A stretch of 64,000 nucleotides of DNA from Porphyrobacter sp. AAP60 (GTDB taxonomy: Bacteria > Pseudomonadota > Alphaproteobacteria > Sphingomonadales > Sphingomonadaceae), in assembly GCF_001296025.1 (NCBI RefSeq), contig NZ_LJHV01000003.1, positions 1-64,000 of the forward strand, written 5' to 3'. Below the pieces are notes generated by a model. It worked only from the letters and a program-made list of their open reading frames with translations. It searched no databases and was not told where the DNA came from. Below are positions 48,185 to 56,370 of the stretch, piece by piece (position 1 is the first letter of the stretch; the number at the start of each line of letters is the position of its first letter). A program made the translations under genes and the position numbers.

Positions 48185-50092
48185 ATGGCAGACGACAGCA
48201 ATCCGATGACGGCGGCCGCAGGAAGCCTCAAGGACTTTTTCGCCATGCAGGGCGAGGCGATGCGCGGGATGATGTCCGGGCAAGGGGTTGAATCGCTTGC
48301 GCCGCAGGGCATGGATGCAGGCGAACTGGCCGAATGGGCGGCCACCAATGCGCAGCTGCAGCAATTGTGGCTCGATTTCGCCACGCATCAGGCCACAGCC
48401 GCGGCGCAAAAGGCTGCCAAGGGCGCCAATCCGATCGATCCGGCGCAATGGCTGGTGATCTCGCAATCGATGCTTGGCCAGTTGCCCAAGGGCATGTTCG
48501 AGGCATCGGCCAAACTGGCGCAGGATCAGATGCAGCTTTGGTCCGGCATGATGGAGCGCTTCGTCGCGGGCGCGACCGGCGGGAAACTCACCGAAGCGCC
48601 CGAAGCCGCGGCCCTGCCGAAGAGCGACCGGCGCTTTGCCGATCCGGCATGGCGTGAACATCCCGCCTTCCTGCTGCTGCACCAGACCTATCTGATGCTG
48701 GCGGATTACTTCCGGCAATCGGTCAAAGGCATGGACGGGCTTGATCGTGCAAAGCGCCAGCAGCTCGATTTTGCAGTCAGCGCGCTGGCCGAGGCGATGA
48801 GCCCGGACAATTTCCTCGCTCTGAACCCCGTGGTGCTGAAGCGCACTATGGAATCGCGCGGGCAAAATCTGGTGCGCGGGATGCAGCACCTCATCAACGA
48901 CATGAAGCGCGGGCAGCTGACCCATACCGATCCCGATGCCTTCCGGCTCGGCGAAAATCTTGCCGCGACGCCGGGCAAGGTGGTGCACGAAACCGCGCTG
49001 TATCAGCTGATCCAGTATTCGCCTTCGACCGACACCGTGCTGGAAGTGCCGCTGATCATCTTCCCGCCGTGGATCAACCGGTTCTACATCCTCGACCTGA
49101 CGCCGAAGAAAAGCTTCATCAAATGGGCGGTTGATCAGGGGCTTTCGGTGTTTGTGGTCAGCTGGAAATCGGCTGACGAAAGCATGGGCGATGTGGTTTG
49201 GGATGATTACATCCGCGCGCAGATGGACGCGATCGACCACGTCCGTGCCCGGCTGGATGTGCCTGCCGTTCACACCATCGGCTATTGCGTGGCCGGAACC
49301 ACACTCGCGGCAACACTGGCGATCCTGTCGCGGCGGGGCGAGGCCGAAAAGGTCAAATCTGCCACCTTCTTCACCGCGCAGGTGGATTTCGAGAAGAGCG
49401 GCGATCTGAAAAACTTCATCGATGATGGGCAGCTGGAGATGATCGGGAAACTGTCATCGCAGCAGGGCTATCTTGACGGGCGCTATCTCGCCGCCGCTTT
49501 CAATGCGCTGCGCGGGCGCGATCTGATCTGGAACTATGTCGTCAACAATTACCTGCTGGGCGAGGATTATCCGGCCTTCGATCTGCTGCACTGGAATGGC
49601 GACGTGACCAACCTGCCGGCAAAGTGGCACGGCGCCTATCTGCGGGACCTGTATCGCGACAACAAGCTGGTCGTGCCCGATGCGCTGGAGGCCGACGGGA
49701 CACCGATCGATCTGACCTGCGTGGCTACTCCCAGCTTTGTGCAGGCCGGACGCGAGGATCATATTGCACCGGCTGAAAGCGTGTGGCGCATCACGCAGCA
49801 TTTTACCGGCCCGATGGATTTCCTGCTGGCAGGATCAGGCCACATCGCAGGCGTCGTCAATCCTCCCGCTGCGGGGAAATACCAGTACTGGGTGGGCGAT
49901 AGCACCGCGCCATCGCTCAAGGCCTTTGTCGAGGGCGCGACCGAACATCCCGGCAGCTGGTGGCCGCATTGGCTCGAATGGCTGCACAGGCAATCCGATT
50001 CACGCGTGCCAGCACAGGGCAAACGCGTTCCCGGCAGCAAGGGAGACCGCGTGATTGAAGACGCGCCAGGGCGTTACGTAAAGACGCGATAA
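48185..50092 (+). CDS. phaC: Class I poly(3-hydroxyalkanoate) synthase
   Basis: PhaC polymerises hydroxyacyl-CoA on granule surfaces. The 635-residue protein has the typical N-terminal region (FRQSVKGMDGLDRAKRQQLDF) and then the alpha/beta core. PPWINRFYILDLTPKKSFIKWAV is in the core, the lipase-like box GYCVAG holds the catalytic Cys368, and YWVGDSTAPSLKAFVEGATEHPGSWWPHW ends it. ATG 48185 follows AGGGAAA; ATG 48155 is an alternative. A phasin gene follows after 149 bp, with its own promoter and PhaR-type sites. Confidence 0.95.
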   Translation: MADDSNPMTAAAGSLKDFFAMQGEAMRGMMSGQGVESLAPQGMDAGELAEWAATNAQLQQLWLDFATHQATAAAQKAAKGANPIDPAQWLVISQSMLGQLPKGMFEASAKLAQDQMQLWSGMMERFVAGATGGKLTEAPEAAALPKSDRRFADPAWREHPAFLLLHQTYLMLADYFRQSVKGMDGLDRAKRQQLDFAVSALAEAMSPDNFLALNPVVLKRTMESRGQNLVRGMQHLINDMKRGQLTHTDPDAFRLGENLAATPGKVVHETALYQLIQYSPSTDTVLEVPLIIFPPWINRFYILDLTPKKSFIKWAVDQGLSVFVVSWKSADESMGDVVWDDYIRAQMDAIDHVRARLDVPAVHTIGYCVAGTTLAATLAILSRRGEAEKVKSATFFTAQVDFEKSGDLKNFIDDGQLEMIGKLSSQQGYLDGRYLAAAFNALRGRDLIWNYVVNNYLLGEDYPAFDLLHWNGDVTNLPAKWHGAYLRDLYRDNKLVVPDALEADGTPIDLTCVATPSFVQAGREDHIAPAESVWRITQHFTGPMDFLLAGSGHIAGVVNPPAAGKYQYWVGDSTAPSLKAFVEGATEHPGSWWPHWLEWLHRQSDSRVPAQGKRVPGSKGDRVIEDAPGRYVKTR

Positions 50093-50164
50093 ATCAGGGC
50101 CGGTTCCGCAGCCTTCCGACTTCCCGCATTGAATGGGCTTGTTTTTACAGGTTTTTCAGGATTA

Positions 50165-50179
50165 TTGTGCAGTGCACAA
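50165..50179. promoter_or_regulatory. PhaR-type operator 1
   Basis: TTGTGCA-G-TGCACAA is a perfect palindrome just upstream of the phasin -35. A near copy lies over the -10 at 50212-50226. PhaR, the PHA-responsive repressor of alphaproteobacteria, binds TGC-rich dyads of this kind in front of phasin genes. phaR itself is not in the window. Confidence 0.7.
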
Positions 50180-50185
50180 AAAGAC

Positions 50186-50213
50186 TTGACTTCGCAGCCG
50201 CAATGCCTATTTT
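50186..50213 (+). promoter_or_regulatory. Phasin promoter
   Basis: TTGACT (50186-50191) and TATTTT (50208-50213) are 16 bp apart, close to the sigma-70 consensus. The PhaR-type dyads flank and overlap it, so the repressor would block polymerase until PHA granules draw it away. Confidence 0.65.
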
Positions 50214-50226
50214 GTGCAGTGCAACA
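50212..50226. promoter_or_regulatory. PhaR-type operator 2
   Basis: TTGTGCAGTGCAACA matches operator 1 in its first 12 bases and overlaps the -10 element and likely transcription start of the phasin promoter. Centre to centre the two sites are 47 bp apart. Confidence 0.6.
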
Positions 50227-50241
50227 TGAAGCGAGGTCGTC

Positions 50242-51033
50242 ATGTCCGAAGTTGAGAACAAAGCCGTCGAAGTCAAGCCTGCCGTAACCAGCGCACCGGT
50301 CGCCAAGATCGATGCTGCGATGGAAAAGGTTCAGGCCGAAGCTGTCGCCAAGGCAGTTGCGGCTCCGGCTGCCAAGACAACCGCAGCGCCCAAGAAGGCC
50401 CCGGCCGCCAAGAAGGCTACCCCGGCCCGCAAGGCCGCTGCCAAGACCGTCCGCAAGACGGCAACGAAGAAAACTGCCACCAAAACCGCTCCGGTCAAAA
50501 AGCCCGCGCTGGCCAAGAAGGCTGCAAAAGCCGCCGCGCCCAAGGCGATCGGGCCCAAGACCAATCCCGTCACCAAGCTGAAGGATACCATCATGGCCAC
50601 TGCCAAGAACACCGACATCACCGCCACCGCCAAGGAGATGCTGGCCGACGTCCAGACCCGCGCCAAGACTGCTGCTGCCAAGGGCACCGTGATCGCTAGC
50701 GAAGCGACCGAGTTCACCAAGGCGAACGTCGAAGCTGTCGTGGAAAGCGGCAAGATCTTCTTCAGCGGCGCGCAGGAACTGCTCAAGGACAACGTCGAAA
50801 CCGGCAAGACCGTGATCGAAACCGTCACCGAAGATGCCAAGAAGGTTGCCGCTGTGAAGTCGCCGACCGAACTGATGCAGCTTCAGGGCGAAATCGCCCG
50901 TCGCAATTTTGATGCGATGGTGTCCTACGGCTCGAAGCGCACCGAAGCATGGGTGAAGCTCTACAACGAAGCTTTCGCTCCGATCTCGAACCGTGTCAGC
51001 GTCGCCGCCGAGAAGATCTCGAAGGCTGCGTAA
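50242..51033 (+). CDS. phaP: Phasin with an N-terminal histone-H1-like Lys/Ala/Pro tail
   Basis: Phasins coat PHA granules and control their size. The 263-residue protein has two parts. Residues about 44-108 are rich in Lys, Ala, Pro and Thr (APKKAPAAKKATPARKAAAK and similar repeats), like histone H1 or the DNA-binding tail of Pseudomonas PhaF. Residues about 118-260 form a phasin_2 domain (AKEMLADVQTRAKTAAAKG, VVESGKIFFSGAQELLKDNV, EIARRNFDAMVSYGSKRTEAW). It may tie granules to the nucleoid (inference). An internal ATG at 50593 with AAGGA seven bases upstream could give a tail-less 146-residue form. Confidence 0.92.
   Translation: MSEVENKAVEVKPAVTSAPVAKIDAAMEKVQAEAVAKAVAAPAAKTTAAPKKAPAAKKATPARKAAAKTVRKTATKKTATKTAPVKKPALAKKAAKAAAPKAIGPKTNPVTKLKDTIMATAKNTDITATAKEMLADVQTRAKTAAAKGTVIASEATEFTKANVEAVVESGKIFFSGAQELLKDNVETGKTVIETVTEDAKKVAAVKSPTELMQLQGEIARRNFDAMVSYGSKRTEAWVKLYNEAFAPISNRVSVAAEKISKAA
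50581..50595 (+). promoter_or_regulatory. Possible internal ribosome-binding site and start in the phasin gene
   Basis: AAGGA (50581-50585) is followed after seven bases by ATG 50593, in frame. Translation from here would make a standard-length phasin beginning MATAKNTD. AAG GAT also encodes Lys-Asp in the long form, so the site may be chance. Confidence 0.35.
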
Positions 51034-51106
51034 GCGAAAAAGTTTCTGAACCGGGCCTCTCTCCTCTCTCCCAAACCCGGTTCACGAAAGCGCGCTGAAA
51101 AGCGCC

Positions 51107-51140
51107 GGGCCGGTCAGACCAGCGTCTGGCCGGCCCTTTT
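51107..51140 (+). terminator. Rho-independent terminator of the phasin gene
   Basis: A 13-bp stem, GGGCCGGTCAGAC/GTCTGGCCGGCCC with one wobble pair and a four-base loop, is followed by TTTTCTTTG. It lies 73 bases after the phasin stop and insulates clpS. Confidence 0.93.
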
Positions 51141-51211
51141 CTTTGTCCGGCATGGCGTTGGCGCGCAGCAAGCGCTTGCGATTACGCCAACGAATCCCAT
51201 AATGGAGGCTC

Positions 51212-51613
51212 ATGATCGTATCGTCCCTCCCCGCCCTGCCCGCTCTTGCCGCGCCGCTTGCCCATGGCGTGCGCGCGTCTGACGAAGATGGCGGCAAGGA
51301 TGGCGACGATTCAGGCGACAGCCAGGTAGGCATTGCCACCAAGACCCGATCCAAGCCCAAAAAGCCGAGCCAGTACAAGGTGCTGATGCTGAATGATGAT
51401 TACACCCCGATGGAATTCGTGGTGCTCGTTTTGAAGCGTTTTTTCAGCATGGATCTGGAACAGGCCACCCGCGTGATGCTGCATGTTCACCAGCGCGGCG
51501 TGGGGGTGTGCGGCATCTTCCCCTACGAAATCGCCGAAACCAAGGTGAATCAGGTGATGGATTTCGCCAAGCAGAACCAGCACCCGCTGCAATGCACGCT
51601 GGAAAAGGCGTGA
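51212..51613 (+). CDS. clpS: ATP-dependent Clp protease adaptor
   Basis: ClpS delivers N-degron substrates to ClpAP. The 133-residue protein has a flexible acidic N-terminus, then the core [46 protein letters not shown]. The Asn-Asp pair and MEFV line the N-degron pocket, and HVHQ is conserved. [22 protein letters not shown] ends the fold. ATG 51212 has GGAGG five bases upstream. clpA is not downstream here. Confidence 0.95.
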   Translation: MIVSSLPALPALAAPLAHGVRASDEDGGKDGDDSGDSQVGIATKTRSKPKKPSQYKVLMLNDDYTPMEFVVLVLKRFFSMDLEQATRVMLHVHQRGVGVCGIFPYEIAETKVNQVMDFAKQNQHPLQCTLEKA

Positions 51614-51623
51614 GCGGGCCGGC

Positions 51624-52133
51624 GTGACGCGCCATCCGCACCATCCCGAACCCGATCCGGTCGCGCCAGAGCAGGAAAGCGTGTGGGATTACCCCCGCCC
51701 CGCTATTGCCGAGCCCACTGGGCGCCACATCCGCATCATTCACAAGGGCATTGTGCTGGCTGACAGCCGCGCCGCGTGGCGCACGCTCGAAACCTCGCAT
51801 CCGCCGACTTACTATATCCCGCAGTCCGACATTGCGATGGCGCATCTGGCGCCCAACCCGGCCCGATCAATCTGCGAATGGAAGGGTCAGGCTGCCTATT
51901 GGGATGTCGTGGCCGGCGGTGAACGGATCGCGCAAGCAGGCTGGAGCTACCCTTCTCCCACCGCGCCTTTTGCGGGCATCGCCAACCACATCGCCTTTTA
52001 CGCCGCGCCGTTCGACCTGGCCGAAGTGGACGGCGAACAGGTTACGCCCCAGCCCGGCGGATTTTACGGCGGCTGGATCAGCCGCCACGAAGCCGGGCCG
52101 TTCAAAGGTATTCCCGGCAGCCGCTTCTGGTAA
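51624..52133 (+). CDS. DUF427-domain protein
   Basis: The 169-residue protein has the DUF427 beta-barrel blocks IRIIHKGIVLADSRAAWRTLETSHPPTYYIP, SICEWKGQAAYWDV and the end motif GGFYGGWISRHEAGPFKG. The molecular function of the family is not established. GTG 51624 lies ten bases after the clpS stop, so the two may be cotranscribed. No signal peptide is present. Confidence 0.87.
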   Translation: MTRHPHHPEPDPVAPEQESVWDYPRPAIAEPTGRHIRIIHKGIVLADSRAAWRTLETSHPPTYYIPQSDIAMAHLAPNPARSICEWKGQAAYWDVVAGGERIAQAGWSYPSPTAPFAGIANHIAFYAAPFDLAEVDGEQVTPQPGGFYGGWISRHEAGPFKGIPGSRFW

Positions 52134-52245
52134 AGCCCCGGCTCGTCCGCGGGGTTGCAGGCTTTGCCGCAAGCACGGAAATTGGGGGCATGACGCGCAG
52201 GCCTTCACACGCTAGGGCGGGAAGGCAATCGACGGAAAATCCCCA

Positions 52246-53493
52246 GTGTCCACCCTGATCCCCAGCATTGACCGGTATATCCTGCGGCTAACGCTTGTGC
52301 CGATGATCGGGGTGTTTGCGCTCGCCGCCAGCCTGCTGACGCTCGACAAGATGCTGCGCCTGTTCGATTTCGTCGCGGTTGAAGGCGGGCCGGTGGGGGT
52401 TGTCTTCAAGATGCTGGGCGCGCTGATCCCGGAATATGCCAGCCTGGCGATCCCGCTCGGCCTGCTGCTGGGCGTGCTGCTGGCTTTCCGCAAACTCGCC
52501 ACATCTTCGGAACTGGATACGATGCGGGCGGTGGGGCTGTCGTACAACCGGCTGCTCAGGATGCCCTACATCATCACGCTGGCGCTGCTGGCGGTGAACG
52601 TCGCGCTGGTGTTCTACATCCAGCCGATCAGCCGCTATTATTACGAACAGATGGAATATGATCTGCGATCGGGTGCGCTGGGCGCTTCGATCAAGGTCGG
52701 CGAATTCACCACGCTGGCGGATCGCATGGCCTTGCGGATCGAGGAAAGCGAGGATGACGGGCGCAAGCTGATCGGGATCTTCGCCCGTGTGTCCAACACC
52801 CGGGGGCAGGTGCTTTCGATCAGCGCGCGCGAGGGGGCGTTTCTGGCGACCCGCGACAATCCCGATACGATCATCCTGCGCCTGACCGAAGGCACGATCA
52901 TTCAGGATACCGGCAGCAACACTCCGCGCGTGCTCAGCTTCAGCCGCCATGATCTGCCGATCGATCTGCCCGCGATCGAAGCTTTTCGCGCGCGCGGCGA
53001 TGCGACCCGCGAATATATCCTGCCCGAACTGCTGCGGATCGGCTGGAACCGCGAAAGCCCCGCCACTGCCCGTGATGCCAGCCTTGCCAGTTTCAATTTC
53101 CGGCTGGTCGAGATTGTGATGATGCTGCTGATGCCGCTGCTGGCGGTGGCGCTGGCGATCCCGCCCAAGCGGTCGACCAGCGCGCTGGGGGTGTTCGTTT
53201 CGATCGTGATGGTGGTCGCCTATCACAAGGTGAACCAGTACGGCGAGGATGTGGCGGCGCTGGGCCGGGTTGATCCGGTGCTGGCGCTGTGGGTGCCTTT
53301 CATGCTGTTCGCGGCGCTGATCCTGTGGATGTATTACCGCGTCGCCTATGTGCCGGGCGGGCAGGCGATCGGCGCACTGGAGACGATGTTCGCGCGGATT
53401 TCCAAACTCGTGGGCAAGCTGTTCAAGCGCCGCACGCCGCGCGCCCACCGCGCCGGGGCCGAACCGGCAGCACAGGCCGCTGCGGCGGAATAG
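52246..53493 (+). CDS. lptF: LPS export ABC transporter permease LptF
   Basis: LptF pairs with LptG and the LptB ATPase to extract LPS from the inner membrane. The 415-residue protein begins STLIPSIDRYILRLTLVPMIGVFALAASLLTLDKML. It has two helix triplets around a periplasmic beta-jellyroll (RSGALGASIKVGEFTTLADRMALRIEE...) and ends with a basic tail. The coupling region EYASLAIPLGLLLGVLLAFRKLATSSELDTMRAVGLS is typical. The GTG start lacks a strong Shine-Dalgarno. lptG follows after six bases. Confidence 0.94.
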   Translation: MSTLIPSIDRYILRLTLVPMIGVFALAASLLTLDKMLRLFDFVAVEGGPVGVVFKMLGALIPEYASLAIPLGLLLGVLLAFRKLATSSELDTMRAVGLSYNRLLRMPYIITLALLAVNVALVFYIQPISRYYYEQMEYDLRSGALGASIKVGEFTTLADRMALRIEESEDDGRKLIGIFARVSNTRGQVLSISAREGAFLATRDNPDTIILRLTEGTIIQDTGSNTPRVLSFSRHDLPIDLPAIEAFRARGDATREYILPELLRIGWNRESPATARDASLASFNFRLVEIVMMLLMPLLAVALAIPPKRSTSALGVFVSIVMVVAYHKVNQYGEDVAALGRVDPVLALWVPFMLFAALILWMYYRVAYVPGGQAIGALETMFARISKLVGKLFKRRTPRAHRAGAEPAAQAAAAE

Positions 53494-53499
53494 GGCAAT

Positions 53500-54609
53500 A
53501 TGCAGCTCGACTTTTTCCCTTCGCGTACACTGACGCTTTACCTCGCCAAGATGTTTGTGGTGCGCATCTTTGCGGTGCTGGTGATGCTGGTGCTGGTGCT
53601 GCTTGCGCTCGACCTGCTGTCGGCCACAGGCGATATCCTTGCCGTGCCGGGCAACGGACAGGCGGAGATCCTGCAATATGCCGGTTTGCGGATGCCGCAG
53701 CTGGTCTCGCGGTTCCTGCCCTATTCGGTGCTGCTCGCAACGCTGATCACGCTGGTGACGCTGAACCAGAACAGCGAAGTGGTGGCGATGAAGGCGGCCG
53801 GGCTTTCCGCCCATCAGGTGCTATCGCCGCTGCTGCTGACCGCTGCTGTGGTCTCGCTGGTCAGCTTCGGCTTTAATGAACGCATCGTCACCCGCGCCAA
53901 CGCAACGCTGAAGGCTTGGGATTCGGCCGGCTACGGCCCGATCCCCGAAGTCGATGCGAGCCTTGGCGGTGTGCGATCGAGTGTTTACCTGACCGATGGC
54001 GACAATATCCTGTCAGCCGCTACCCTGAGCGGCTCCGGCGAAAACATCGTCCTGTCAGGGGTCACTTGGTATGCCCGCGCGCCGGGCGGGATCATCCGCG
54101 AACAGGTGCGCAGCCCCAGAGCCACCTATGCCGCGCCGGGTTGGCAATTGGAAAGCCCGGTGCGCTTTGATGTGGCTGGTGCGATCACTGAAAACCTGCC
54201 CGTCCTGGTGGTTGGCGAGGACCTGACCCCTGACCGGATCATGCTGCAATCGATCGATGCGGATGCGCAAAGCTTCTGGGAATTGTCCGACAGCATTGAT
54301 GCCTTCGAGGCCGCAGGCCGCAACACCGATGAAATGCGGGCCAAGTGGTGGCACCGCCTGTCGGGGCCGCTATCGGCGCTGCTGATGCCGTTGCTGGGTT
54401 CGATCGCCGCCTTCGGACTGGCGCGATCCGGCCAGTTGTTCGTCCGCGCGATCATCGGCATGGCGCTGGGCTTTGCCTATTTCGTGATCGATAATGCCGC
54501 CCTGGCGATGGGCAGTTTCGGCGGCTACCCGCCATTTCTGGCCGCCTGGGCGCCGTTTTTCCTGTTCCTGCTGCTGGGCGAAACGGTGCTAATCCGGACG
54601 GAAGAATGA
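53500..54609 (+). CDS. lptG: LPS export ABC transporter permease LptG
   Basis: The 369-residue partner of LptF begins FFPSRTLTLYLAKMFVVRIFAVLVMLVLVLLALDLL. RFLPYSVLLATLITLVTLNQNSEVVAMKAAGLSAHQVLSPLL is the LptB-contact block. A periplasmic jellyroll (about residues 140-260) and three C-terminal helices follow. It starts six bases after lptF and shares an ATGA overlap with the GNAT gene downstream. Confidence 0.94.
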   Translation: MQLDFFPSRTLTLYLAKMFVVRIFAVLVMLVLVLLALDLLSATGDILAVPGNGQAEILQYAGLRMPQLVSRFLPYSVLLATLITLVTLNQNSEVVAMKAAGLSAHQVLSPLLLTAAVVSLVSFGFNERIVTRANATLKAWDSAGYGPIPEVDASLGGVRSSVYLTDGDNILSAATLSGSGENIVLSGVTWYARAPGGIIREQVRSPRATYAAPGWQLESPVRFDVAGAITENLPVLVVGEDLTPDRIMLQSIDADAQSFWELSDSIDAFEAAGRNTDEMRAKWWHRLSGPLSALLMPLLGSIAAFGLARSGQLFVRAIIGMALGFAYFVIDNAALAMGSFGGYPPFLAAWAPFFLFLLLGETVLIRTEE

Positions 54610-55124
54610 ACGACTGGTCTCTGAGGCTCGCCCGGCCCGATGATGCCGAAGCGATGCCGGGGATCGAGTCCGCTGCCGCCCGCATCTTTGCAGACCTGCC
54701 CGGCTATGCTCACCTTGATCTTGGCGGCACGCGCAGCGCCGATGGCTTCCGCCGCCTGATCCGCAAGGGACATTGTCTGGTCGTCTTTGTTGGCGAAGCG
54801 ATGGCAGGCTATCTGGTCGCCGAACCCTTCAGCCGCGAACTGCATATCTGGCAGATGGACGTCCTGCCGCAATTCCAGCGGCGCGGGATCGGGGCTGGAC
54901 TGGTGCGCGCTGCGCAGATCGATGCGCGCAACACGGGCTTCAGAGCGCTGACGCTCACGACCTTTCGCAACGTGGCGTGGAACGAGCCGTTTTACGCGCG
55001 ACTGGGTTTTGACGAAGTTACCGCGCTGGATGCACATCCGCGCCTGGCAGGCGAACTGGCCCACGAAGCCAACGATGGACTGCCGCCCGAACTGCGCTGC
55101 GCGATGATCTGCTTTCTGGATTGA
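54606..55124 (+). CDS. GNAT-family N-acetyltransferase
   Basis: The protein has 172 residues. LRLARPDDAEAMPGIESAAARIF opens the fold. LHIWQMDVLPQFQRRGIGAGLVRAAQIDARNTGF contains the acetyl-CoA loop Q-R-R-G-I-G, and NEPFYARLGF is the late strand with Tyr. The acceptor amine is unknown. The ATG overlaps the lptG stop, so expression is coupled, but no link to LPS export is evident. It ends 12 bp from the convergent desaturase gene. Confidence 0.88.
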   Translation: MNDWSLRLARPDDAEAMPGIESAAARIFADLPGYAHLDLGGTRSADGFRRLIRKGHCLVVFVGEAMAGYLVAEPFSRELHIWQMDVLPQFQRRGIGAGLVRAAQIDARNTGFRALTLTTFRNVAWNEPFYARLGFDEVTALDAHPRLAGELAHEANDGLPPELRCAMICFLD

Positions 55125-55136
55125 GGATGTGGGCGC

Positions 55137-56234
55137 TTAGGCCCGCGTCCCCATCGTGCTTCGCGCAATCCGTGCCACCAGCACTGTCATGCCCGGATGG
55201 TTCGCCCCTTCGTAAGTTGATCCGGTGCCCAGTTCCCGCGCCAGCCTGCGATGGGCTTCGGGCAGATCGTGATAGGGCATCGACGGCATCAGGTGATGCA
55301 GCGCGTGATAACGCAGCCCGACCGGTGCCCAAATCTCGGCGGCAATGCCCGGCGGGGGCACGTTGACGCTGTCGAGGAACTGCGCCGTCACCGTCATCGC
55401 GTCGCCCTCGTTCTCCCACAAATGTGCCACCAGCGTGCGCAACTGGTTGAGCAATGCGGTCAGCGAAAGGATCACCAGCGCCGTCAACAGCGGCTGCCAG
55501 CCGATCACAAACACACTACCGATCAGCGCCCACGACCAGACGAACACGCCCGCCTCCTGCCAGCGAACGCGCCCGACAAAATCGCCTTCGGGCGGCTTGC
55601 GGCGGAAATCGGGGTTGATTGAAAGCGCCGAAAAACGCTCCCACGTGAAGGTGCGCACAGCCGGGACCACCGCCCCCAGCGGCACCAACACCGCCGCGCG
55701 CACGATCAGCGCGATCGGCGCAAGCAACGCGACCACCACGAACAGCGGCAGGCTCCATGGCTTCATCAACGCCAGCGGCAGATATTCCGGATCTTCCACC
55801 GTGCCATATTGCGTGCGCTTGTGATGAATGGTGTGCACGCCTTCGTACATGAAACTGGGCATCAGCAGCGGGATGCCGACCAACAGGTTCCAGCCCGTGC
55901 GAAAGCCGGGCAGCGCATCGCGGTGGATATGGGTGAGTTCGTGGATGAACATCAACGCGCGGTACAGCGCCAATGCGGCCACCAGCCCGGCAGCAATCTG
56001 CACGGCCGGGTTGCTGTTCAGGATCGCGATTGCAATCCCGACATAGCCAACGCCAGCCGAAAGCAGCATGTCGGGCCAGTAGATGCCCGGCTTTGCCTGC
56101 CCCAACCCCTTGGTCAGATCGCGCGCAGCGCGCAGCATCGTCTTGTCATCCTCGGCCATGAACTGGACGCGGGTCGCCTTGACGGGGCCGGTCATACCGG
56201 CATGGGCAGGATCGATGGACTGGTGCATGGTCAT
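55137..56234 (-). CDS. Membrane fatty acid desaturase-family protein
   Basis: The 365-residue membrane protein has the three His clusters of di-iron desaturases and hydroxylases: HELTHIH, HTIHHK and HALHHLMPSMPYH. Four to six hydrophobic helices separate them. It would use O2 to desaturate or hydroxylate a lipid acyl chain. The spacing of clusters fits plant-type/DesA-like desaturases, but hydroxylases and carotenoid enzymes share this pattern. It is divergent from the acyltransferase-like gene at 56371. Confidence 0.85.
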   Translation of the reverse strand: MTMHQSIDPAHAGMTGPVKATRVQFMAEDDKTMLRAARDLTKGLGQAKPGIYWPDMLLSAGVGYVGIAIAILNSNPAVQIAAGLVAALALYRALMFIHELTHIHRDALPGFRTGWNLLVGIPLLMPSFMYEGVHTIHHKRTQYGTVEDPEYLPLALMKPWSLPLFVVVALLAPIALIVRAAVLVPLGAVVPAVRTFTWERFSALSINPDFRRKPPEGDFVGRVRWQEAGVFVWSWALIGSVFVIGWQPLLTALVILSLTALLNQLRTLVAHLWENEGDAMTVTAQFLDSVNVPPPGIAAEIWAPVGLRYHALHHLMPSMPYHDLPEAHRRLARELGTGSTYEGANHPGMTVLVARIARSTMGTRA

Positions 56235-56370
56235 TTCGGCAATTTCCTGTCGGCTCCCCTACGCGAAATCGGGTGGCAAGCCAAACGCGTGTTATCGGTG
56301 ACTGTGATCGATTGTCTTGCGTCGATGGCAATGGCGAGACACAGACGCCTTGATTGAAAACAAATACGGG

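Noticed and set aside
49999..50150. Terminator after phaC
   Set aside because: CCC/GGG near 50134-50148 with a T-run is too short a stem to support.
52288..53814. Open frame of 508 codons antisense to lptF and lptG
   Set aside because: Gln/His/Arg-rich shadow; LptF and LptG are clear on the plus strand.
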